This document shows positions 57,947 through 64,000 of a stretch of DNA of 64,000 bases, in pieces. This DNA is from Nakamurella multipartita DSM 44233 (lineage in GTDB: Bacteria; Actinomycetota; Actinomycetes; Mycobacteriales; Nakamurellaceae): contig NC_013235.1 in the NCBI RefSeq assembly GCF_000024365.1, positions 1,736,001-1,800,000 of the forward strand. Direction: 5' to 3'. Under the pieces are notes generated by a model that worked only from the letters and a program-made list of their open reading frames with translations, made no database searches and was not told where the DNA came from. How positions within the stretch are numbered: the stretch's first letter is position 1; each line of letters starts with the position of its first letter. Position numbers and translations under genes: made by a program.

Positions 57947-59469
57947 GCCTTGGCCTGCATGGACTCCCGAGCCGGGTTGCCCTGCTTGGCCGCCTTGGGG
58001 TCCTTCTCGTCCTGCTTGGCCCGCACGCCCTGCTCGACGCGGTCGCCCAGGTTCTTGTCCACGTTGCGCCAGTACTCGAAGGCCCGGGCCAGGATCGGCT
58101 CGCTGACCCCGTTGAGCAGATGGCCGACGATGTTGTCCACCAACCGGCCCCGCGCCGCGTCGTCCAGGACCTCCCGGACCAGCGTGCCGGCCTGGCCCCA
58201 GTCGTCGTCCTCGGGGCGCAGCGTGTAGGCGGTGCGCACCATCTCGCCGTCGGCGTGCCAGCGGCCGCCGTCGTCGGTCAGCGACGGGTCCGCCGCCGGG
58301 CCGCCGTAGGAATTGGGCGCGTACACCGGGTCGGTCACCGGGGTGATCCGCATCCGGCCGTCCTTGGAGTAGGCGTGCACCGGCACCTTGGGCGCGTTGA
58401 CCGGGATCTGCTTGTAGTTCACCCCGAGCCGGGCGCGGTGCGCGTCGGCGTAGGAGAACCCGCGGGCCAGCAGCATCTTGTCCGGGGACAGGCCGGTGCC
58501 GGCGACCAGGTTGTTCGGCTCGAACGCGGCCTGCTCGATCTCGGTGTGATAGTCGGTGACGTTCCGGTTCAGGGTGAGCCGGCCCACCTCGTGCAGCGGG
58601 TAGTCGCTGTGCGGCCACACCTTGGTCAGATCGAAGGGGTTGAACCGGTAGGTCTTGGCCTCCTCGAACGGCATGATCTGCATCTTGAGGGTCCAGCTGG
58701 GGAACTCGCCGGCCTCCAAGTGTTCCCACAGATCCCGCTGGTGGTAATCGGTGTCGACCGCGGCCATCTGGTCGGCCTCGTCCTGGGTGAAGCACTCGAC
58801 ACCCTGGTCGGTCTTGAAATGATATTTGACCCAGAACTTCTCGCCCGCGGCATTGATCCACAGGTAGGTGTGGCTGGAGTAGCCGTTCATGTGCCGCCAG
58901 GTGCGCGGGATGCCGCGGTCGCCCATCAGCCAGGTGACCTGATGCGCCGACTCGGGGGACAGGGTCCAGAAGTCCCACTGCATGTCGTGATCGCGCAGGT
59001 TGTTGCCCGAGCGCCGCTTCTGCGACCGGATGAAGTGCTGGAACTTCATCGGATCCCGGATGAAGAACACCGGGGTGTTGTTGCCGACGATGTCCAGGTT
59101 GCCTTCCGATGTGTAGAACTTGATCGAAAAGCCTCGGGGGTCACGCCAGGTGTCGGGTGAGCCGCGCTCCCCGGCCACGGTGGAGAACCTGATCAGCAGA
59201 TCGGTTTTCGCGCCGGGCGCGAAGACCGCGGCCCGGGTGTAGGCACTCACGTCCTGGGTGACCTCGAACGTGCCGTAGGCGCCGCCGCCCTTGGCGTGCG
59301 GCTGGCGCTCCGGGATGCGCTCGCGGTTGAAGTTGGCCATCTGCTCGAGCAGGTAGTGATCCTGCAGCAGCAGCGGGCCGTCGGGCCCGATCGTCAGCGA
59401 GTGCTCGTCGCTGGCTACCGGAATACCGGCATCGGTGGTGGTCGCCGGGCGTGGTTCGGTCGCCGTCAT
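57943..59469 (-). CDS. katA: Catalase
   Basis: Small-subunit heme catalase of 508 residues from ATG 59469. The active-site His58 is in [20 protein letters not shown], the Asn in NIV-type [12 protein letters not shown], and the proximal heme Tyr in [19 protein letters not shown]. The order of motifs and length fit monofunctional catalases of clade 3; the symbol is by analogy. It breaks down hydrogen peroxide in the cytoplasm. An inverted repeat AAACCGAA/TTCGGTTT about 160 bases upstream may be its operator. Convergent to the aldolase. Confidence 0.94.
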   Translation of the reverse strand: MTATEPRPATTTDAGIPVASDEHSLTIGPDGPLLLQDHYLLEQMANFNRERIPERQPHAKGGGAYGTFEVTQDVSAYTRAAVFAPGAKTDLLIRFSTVAGERGSPDTWRDPRGFSIKFYTSEGNLDIVGNNTPVFFIRDPMKFQHFIRSQKRRSGNNLRDHDMQWDFWTLSPESAHQVTWLMGDRGIPRTWRHMNGYSSHTYLWINAAGEKFWVKYHFKTDQGVECFTQDEADQMAAVDTDYHQRDLWEHLEAGEFPSWTLKMQIMPFEEAKTYRFNPFDLTKVWPHSDYPLHEVGRLTLNRNVTDYHTEIEQAAFEPNNLVAGTGLSPDKMLLARGFSYADAHRARLGVNYKQIPVNAPKVPVHAYSKDGRMRITPVTDPVYAPNSYGGPAADPSLTDDGGRWHADGEMVRTAYTLRPEDDDWGQAGTLVREVLDDAARGRLVDNIVGHLLNGVSEPILARAFEYWRNVDKNLGDRVEQGVRAKQDEKDPKAAKQGNPARESMQAKA

Positions 59470-59590
59470 GCGGTCCCCTCTCGTCAAGGTGAGCGGCCCG
59501 GGAACCGACCGGATCGGCGGTGGTCGGACGGGCCGGCACCAGTCGTGTTCCCCGCGGCGGCGACGGCAACCCATTGTCTGAATTCAGGTC

Positions 59591-59619
59591 TTGACAGGCA
59601 GCTCCGGTGGTTCCATCCT
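59591..59619 (+). promoter_or_regulatory. Possible promoter of the permease operon
   Basis: TTGACA at 59591-59596 is a perfect -35, and CATCCT at 59614-59619 a weak -10 with 17 bases between. It points to the permease gene, 101 bases further. Confidence 0.4.
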
Positions 59620-59627
59620 AAGAACCG

Positions 59628-59648
59628 AAACCGAATCTGTTTCGGTTT
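59628..59648. promoter_or_regulatory. Inverted repeat between catalase and permease genes
   Basis: AAACCGAA (59628-59635) and TTCGGTTT (59641-59648) are perfect 8-base arms in a locally AT-rich stretch. It may be an operator for the TetR-type protein encoded at 62880, or for a Fur-type regulator of the catalase. Confidence 0.55.
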
Positions 59649-59719
59649 AACCATAGCCTCTCCACCAGCACCGACACGACCGCCGCCCCGTCCTACCCTG
59701 CTCAAGAAGGAGCAAGCCG

Positions 59720-61264
59720 GTGAGCCTGTCCGCCCCCAGCGCCACTGATCGATCCACCCCGGGAGGCCGTATGCCGACGTCCCCCGGGGCACCCCCGGAA
59801 CACCTCAAGACCAACGCGCTGGGCGCCGGCGGGATCGCCTTCCTGGTGATCGCCGCGGCCGCCCCGCTGACCGTGATGGCCGGAGTGGCCCCGGTGGCGA
59901 TCCTGGTCGGTGGCATCGGTGCCCCCGCCGGCTACCTGGCCGCCGGTGCGGTCCTCGCCCTGTTCGCGGTCGGCTTCATGGCGATGACCAGGCACACCGG
60001 CGGCGCCGGCGCGTTCTACAGCTACATCACGCTGGGCCTGGGCCGGACGATGGGCATGTCCTCCGGCGTGCTGGCCGTCGTTGCCTACAACGCCCTGCAG
60101 ATCGGCGTGTACGGGCTGCTCGGCCAGCAGGTCGCCGACGCGATCGCCACCTTCACCGGACTCGACGTGCCCTGGTGGGCGGCCGCGCTCGTCGCCGTGG
60201 TGATCGTCTGGTTCGTCGGCCGCCGCGGCATCGATGTCGGCGCCAAGATCCTCGGGGTGCTGCTGGTCGCCGAGACGGCGATCCTGGCCCTGCTGGCCGG
60301 CGCGGTGATCGTGCAGGGCGGGGCCCCGGACACCAGTGCCCTGTCGGCCGCCTCGTTCAGCCCGGAAGCGATGTTCGCGCCGGGCATGATCGGCGTGCTC
60401 GCGTTCTGCTTCGCCGCGTTCATGGGCTTCGAGTCGACCGCCCTGTACCGCCCGGAGGCGCGCGATCCGCAGCGTTCGATCCCGCGCGCCACCTACGGCG
60501 CGGTGGTCTTCATGGGACTGTTCTACTGCCTGATCGTCTGGGCGATCATCCAGGCGTACGGGAACGAGGGCGTCCTGTCGGCGGCCGCCGCCGACCCGGC
60601 GTCGCTGTTCTTCGTGGCCATCGAGCAGTACGTGGGTCCCTGGGCCTCCGACGTGATGTACGTGCTGATCATGACCAGCGTGCTGGCCTCGCAGATCGCC
60701 TTCCACAATGCGATCAACCGCTACACGTTCAACCTGGCCCGGGACGGTCTGCTGCCGGCGAAACTGGCGCACACCCACCCCCGGTTCGGTTCGCCGTCGG
60801 TGGCCGGGGCGGTGCAGTCGATCCTGGCCGCGGTGGTGATCGCCGCGTTCGCCATCGCCGGCGCCGACCCCTACACGGACCTGCTGCTCAAGGTGAACAC
60901 GCCGGGCGTCGTCGGCATCATCGCGCTGCAGGCGCTGACCTCGTTCGCGGTGGTCGCCTACTTCTGGCGCCGCCGGCACACCGTCTCGGCCCGGGTCGCC
61001 ACCACCTGCGCCGCGCTGGCCGCGGTGCTGCTGACCGCCGCGGCAATCGCGCTGGCCCTGCACATCGACCTGCTGACCACCGCCGAGGGCGTGACGAACG
61101 TGCTGCTGGTCGGCATCGTGCCGGTCACCTTCGGGGCCGCCGCCCTCGCGGCCCGGGTGCTCAAGGCCCGCCGGCCGGCCGTGTACGCGGGCATCGGCGC
61201 CGTGCACGCCGAGGACAGGCACATCCCGGCCGCCGAACCGACCGACGAGGAGCTGGCCCCGTGA
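59720..61264 (+). CDS. Amino acid permease, APC superfamily
   Basis: 514 residues from GTG 59720 with GAAGGAG upstream. About 12 helices: AGGIAFLVIAAAAPLTVMAG opens the first, and FYSYITLGLGRTMGMSSGVL and GFESTALYRPEARDPQRSIP are typical of the amino-acid permease group with the E-A-R-D-P motif found in PuuP and similar transporters. It is an inner-membrane importer of an amino acid, polyamine or similar compound. Its stop overlaps the amidohydrolase start (GTGA), so the imported substrate is probably that enzyme's target. Confidence 0.88.
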   Translation: MSLSAPSATDRSTPGGRMPTSPGAPPEHLKTNALGAGGIAFLVIAAAAPLTVMAGVAPVAILVGGIGAPAGYLAAGAVLALFAVGFMAMTRHTGGAGAFYSYITLGLGRTMGMSSGVLAVVAYNALQIGVYGLLGQQVADAIATFTGLDVPWWAAALVAVVIVWFVGRRGIDVGAKILGVLLVAETAILALLAGAVIVQGGAPDTSALSAASFSPEAMFAPGMIGVLAFCFAAFMGFESTALYRPEARDPQRSIPRATYGAVVFMGLFYCLIVWAIIQAYGNEGVLSAAAADPASLFFVAIEQYVGPWASDVMYVLIMTSVLASQIAFHNAINRYTFNLARDGLLPAKLAHTHPRFGSPSVAGAVQSILAAVVIAAFAIAGADPYTDLLLKVNTPGVVGIIALQALTSFAVVAYFWRRRHTVSARVATTCAALAAVLLTAAAIALALHIDLLTTAEGVTNVLLVGIVPVTFGAAALAARVLKARRPAVYAGIGAVHAEDRHIPAAEPTDEELAP

Positions 61265-62874
61265 ACCCCGACCTGATCGTCACCGCCGACACCGTGCACA
61301 CCCTGGACCCGAGCCGCCCGGCCGCCACCGCGGTCGCGATCACCGGCGGGACCATCACCGCCGTCGGCGACCGCTCACAGGTCACCGCCTGGCGTGGCAC
61401 CGGCACCCGGGTGATCGAGCTGGGCGCGGCCACCGTGACCCCGGGCCTCGTCGACGGCCACATCCATCCGGTTCTGGGGCTGGATCTGACCCGCGGCGCC
61501 GACCTGTCCGCCGTCCGCGACCTGGACGAGCTCACCGCCGCGCTGCGCCGGGCCCAGCGGGACGAGCCGGGGGAGTGGGTGCTGGGCTGGGGACTGAACC
61601 CGAACGCGTTCGGCCGCACCCCGCTCACCCACGAGCCGCTGGTCCGGGCGGTCGGCGACATCCCGGTGCTCGTCCTGATGTTCGACGCGCACGCGGCGAT
61701 CGCCTCGCCGGCCGCGCTCAAGCGGGCCGGCATCGACGGTCCCCGCGAGTTCGCCGGCGGAGCGACCATCGTCTGCGACGAGCACGGTGTGCCCACCGGG
61801 CATCTCCTGGAGATCCCGGCCTACGAGCTGGTCCAGGCGGTGGTGCCGGAGCAGAGCCGGTCGGTGCGCCGGCAGCGGTTCCGGGATCTGCTGCAGCGGA
61901 TGGCCGCGGCCGGTCTGACCGCCGGGAACGCGATGGACTTCGAGGCCGATTCGGCTGAGCTGGTCACCCATCTGGACGGCTCCGACAACGACGCGGGTGG
62001 CCTGCCGCTGCGTCTGCGGTTCGCCCCGTTCTGCATGCCCGGCGTCACCCGCGCGGAGTTGGACGAGCTGGTCGACCGGCAGCGCTCCGGCGGCGCGCGG
62101 TGGCGGGTGGACGGGGTCAAGTTCATGATCGACGGCACCGTCGACGGCGGCACCGCCTGGCTGTCCCACGCCGACACGCACGGCGAGAGCACCGCCCCGT
62201 TCTGGCCCGACCCGGCCGAATACGTCTGGGCGGCAAGATATCTGGCCGACCGCGGGGTGCCGGTCGTGACCCATGCGATCGGCGACGCCGGAGTGCGGTA
62301 CGTGTTGGACGCGCTGTCGGGGACCCGCCGCGGGCGGGTGCCGCACCGGATCGAGCACATCGAGACGATCCCCACCGAGCTGGTCGGCCGGTTCCGGGCC
62401 CTGGATGTCACCGCCAGCATGCAACCCACCCACTGCACGCTGTACACCAGCGCCGATCAGAGTGACAACTGGTCGCAGCGGCTGGGTCCCGACCGGGCCC
62501 GGCGCGCGTTCCGGTGCCGCGACCTGGCCGACGCCGGGGCTCGACTGGCGCTCGGCTCGGACTGGCCGGTGGCCCCGTTCGACCCGCGCGGGGTGATCGC
62601 CGACGCCCAGCTGCGCCGCCCGCACGGGCGCGGCGACGCCGACCCGGTGCAGCCCGGGCAGGCGTTGACCGCCGCGCAGGCCCTGCGCGGCTACACCACG
62701 GCCGCGGCCGAGGCGGCCGGGCTGGGCCAGGTCAGCGGCCGGATTGCCGTCGGGCTGCGGGCCGACCTGTCCGCCTTCGGGCTGGACCCGCTGATCGCTG
62801 CCCCGGACGAGTTCGCGCAGGCGCCGGTGCCGCTCACCGTCGTCGACGGGACCGTCGTGCACCGGGCAGACTGA
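61261..62874 (+). CDS. YtcJ-like amidohydrolase
   Basis: 537 residues from GTG 61261. This amidohydrolase superfamily member has VTPGLVDGHIHPVLGLDLT (HxH metal motif), VDGVKFMIDGTVDGGTAWLS (carboxylated Lys or Glu region), VPVVTHAIGDAGVRYVLDAL and HRIEHIETIPTELV (metal His), and LALGSDWPVAPFDPRG (Asp). It belongs to the YtcJ/amidohydrolase_3 group with metal-dependent hydrolysis of C-N bonds in N-substituted formamides, amides or similar. Coupled with the permease upstream and followed by a TetR-type regulator. Confidence 0.9.
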   Translation: MNPDLIVTADTVHTLDPSRPAATAVAITGGTITAVGDRSQVTAWRGTGTRVIELGAATVTPGLVDGHIHPVLGLDLTRGADLSAVRDLDELTAALRRAQRDEPGEWVLGWGLNPNAFGRTPLTHEPLVRAVGDIPVLVLMFDAHAAIASPAALKRAGIDGPREFAGGATIVCDEHGVPTGHLLEIPAYELVQAVVPEQSRSVRRQRFRDLLQRMAAAGLTAGNAMDFEADSAELVTHLDGSDNDAGGLPLRLRFAPFCMPGVTRAELDELVDRQRSGGARWRVDGVKFMIDGTVDGGTAWLSHADTHGESTAPFWPDPAEYVWAARYLADRGVPVVTHAIGDAGVRYVLDALSGTRRGRVPHRIEHIETIPTELVGRFRALDVTASMQPTHCTLYTSADQSDNWSQRLGPDRARRAFRCRDLADAGARLALGSDWPVAPFDPRGVIADAQLRRPHGRGDADPVQPGQALTAAQALRGYTTAAAEAAGLGQVSGRIAVGLRADLSAFGLDPLIAAPDEFAQAPVPLTVVDGTVVHRAD

Positions 62875-62879
62875 GCCGC

Positions 62880-63503
62880 GTGCCCCGCCCGTCCCAGCCC
62901 ATCCTGTCCCGCGAGCTCATCTGCCGGACCGCGCTGAACCTGCTGGATCGCACCGGCCGGTTCACCGTGCCCGAGGTGGCCCAGAAGCTGGGGGTCAGCG
63001 TGTCCTCGCTGTACCACCATGTGGCTGGGCGAGCCCAGATCGTCGAGGGCATCCGCGGTCTGCTGGCCGGCCGGTTCGCGCCCATCGCCGGCGACACTCC
63101 GTGGCCGGAGGCCGTCGCGGCCTGGGCGCGCAGCTATCGCGACGCCTTCGCCGCCCACCCGGCGGCGATCCCGCCACTGGTCGCGCAGACCATCACCGAC
63201 CCGGTGACGCTGCGGCAGTATGGCGCCCTGGCCGGCGTGTTGGCCCGCTCCGGCTTCGGGCCCGATTCGATCGTGCTGGCCATCACCATGCTGGACAACC
63301 TGTGCCTGGGCGCCGCTCTCGACGTCGGCGCGCCGTCGGTGATCTGGGACGACAACCCGGCGATCGATTCGCCGATGCAGACCGCGTTGGGCCGGGCGAC
63401 GCTCGGAGCGGACCGGGCCGAACGTGGCTTCGAGCTCGGCCTGGCCCTGACCCTGCGCGGGCTGGCCGAGTTGCTGGCCGACCAGCCGGCTGAGGTCGGC
63501 TGA
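62880..63503 (+). CDS. TetR-family transcriptional regulator
   Basis: 207 residues from GTG 62880, 5 bases after the amidohydrolase stop. The helix-turn-helix is FTVPEVAQKLGVSVSSLYHH, and the rest is a helical TetR_C-like ligand domain (WARSYRDAFAAHPAAIPPLV, GFELGLALTLRGLAELLA). It forms one operon with the permease and amidohydrolase, so it probably senses their substrate and controls the unit from the region before 59720. Its recognition site could be the AAACCGAA inverted repeat. Confidence 0.88.
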   Translation: MPRPSQPILSRELICRTALNLLDRTGRFTVPEVAQKLGVSVSSLYHHVAGRAQIVEGIRGLLAGRFAPIAGDTPWPEAVAAWARSYRDAFAAHPAAIPPLVAQTITDPVTLRQYGALAGVLARSGFGPDSIVLAITMLDNLCLGAALDVGAPSVIWDDNPAIDSPMQTALGRATLGADRAERGFELGLALTLRGLAELLADQPAEVG

Positions 63504-63524
63504 GGTCGACTGGGGCCGGCCGGG

Positions 63525-64000
63525 TCAGTCCGGCCGGCGGCCGACCGCGCACCAGGCCCGGGCGGTGAGCGTGAAGGGCTCGTCCGGCCGGTCGAACCGG
63601 GTCCGGCAGGCATCCTGCAGGGCGCGGCGCTGATCGTCGTCCAGGGCGCGGCAGTAGACGCCGGCCGGGCCGATGCCCAGGGTGAGCGGGTTCCACCAGT
63701 CCTCGAAGTTCGTGTACCGGGCGTGGGTGTCCAGGGTCAGCTCACGCACGTCGGTCAACCCGGCCTCGGTCAGCAGCGTGGGCAGATCGCCCTCCCGGCT
63801 GCCGGGGCGGGGGACCTCGCCGCGCGGCCCGTCGGCCAGTTCACTGACGCCGGCCCAGAACCGGCGCAGCATCTCCATGTGGGCCAGGTCCCAGAAGCAG
63901 GTGGCGACGACGCCGCCGGGCCGCGTCACCCGGGTCATCTCGGCCATCCCGGCCGCCGGATCGGTCATGAACCCGACGACCAGGCAGGACAGGGCGGCGT
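63525..64000 (-). CDS. SAM-dependent methyltransferase, partial
   Basis: The C-terminal 158 residues of a class I methyltransferase; its start lies beyond base 64000. Seen are ALSCLVVGFMTDPAAGMAEM and MTRVTRPGGVVATCFWDLAH (motifs after the SAM site, with the usual R-P-G-G), then a helical cap and a C-terminal strand, FTLTARAWCAVGRRPD. The substrate is unknown. It converges with the TetR gene with 21 bases between. Confidence 0.8.
   Translation of the reverse strand, partial: AALSCLVVGFMTDPAAGMAEMTRVTRPGGVVATCFWDLAHMEMLRRFWAGVSELADGPRGEVPRPGSREGDLPTLLTEAGLTDVRELTLDTHARYTNFEDWWNPLTLGIGPAGVYCRALDDDQRRALQDACRTRFDRPDEPFTLTARAWCAVGRRPD

Overview
The window is high-GC DNA with very dense, often overlapping coding (ATGA, GTGA and TGATG junctions are common). 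Gene order matches the mycobacterial phoH-ybeY-CBS protein-era block and the nudC-uvrD2-whiB7-ABC1 kinase-Rv3196-Rv3195-Rv3194c-Rv3193c block. This points to an actinobacterium, plausibly a Nakamurella or other Frankineae-type actinomycete. The genus is inference.

1-28.5 kb is conserved chromosome. It carries a hydrolase tail, a HIT protein, phoH/ybeY/CorC-like/cytidine-deaminase-like/era (era appears to start at CTG), a pair of M16 peptidases, nudC, uvrD2, and whiB7 with a roughly 400-nt leader holding a small upstream ORF. A minus-strand operon follows (APC permease, orphan glutamate-type binding protein, cNMP/CBS/nucleotidyltransferase sensor). After it come an AarF/ABC1 kinase, an E1-like protein, an aldo/keto reductase, a DUF2342 protein, a PDZ-Lon protease and a UPF0182 protein.

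28.6-35.9 kb is a small genomic island in the 3' half of the initiator tRNA gene. It is bounded by a 40-bp repeat of the tRNA 3' half (28675-28714 and 35858-35897). It holds decayed Nudix and HD genes, an IS481-like element with an unusually long transposase, a truncated SNF2-type helicase and an inverted fragment of a DUF1156-type DNA methyltransferase fused at the helicase break. No integrase remains.

36-50 kb is accessory. Its main gene encodes a 1019-residue protein with an N-terminal motif typical of contractile-injection-system-associated proteins, annexin-like helical repeats and a C-terminal PD-(D/E)XK-like domain: a candidate secreted nuclease toxin. A possible immunity gene lies nearby. 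Three insertion sequences (IS701-, IS1182- and IS1380-like) follow head to tail, two of them sharing CTAG boundaries. Next come DUF4389, an ArsR/RibD/SRPBCC unit with a 30-bp perfect palindrome over the regulator start, and a frameshifted CPBP protease.

50.8-55.6 kb is a minus-strand redox cluster: b-type cytochrome, two small exported Ser/Thr-rich proteins both ending HAxSGGS, ApbE flavin transferase, ferric-reductase-like membrane protein, NuoF-like protein and a ferredoxin. It reads as an NADH-to-envelope electron route with covalent flavin. Two of its promoter regions carry 11-bp-spaced TCTCAGAA sites. The window ends with an aldolase, a catalase, a permease/amidohydrolase/TetR operon and a partial methyltransferase.
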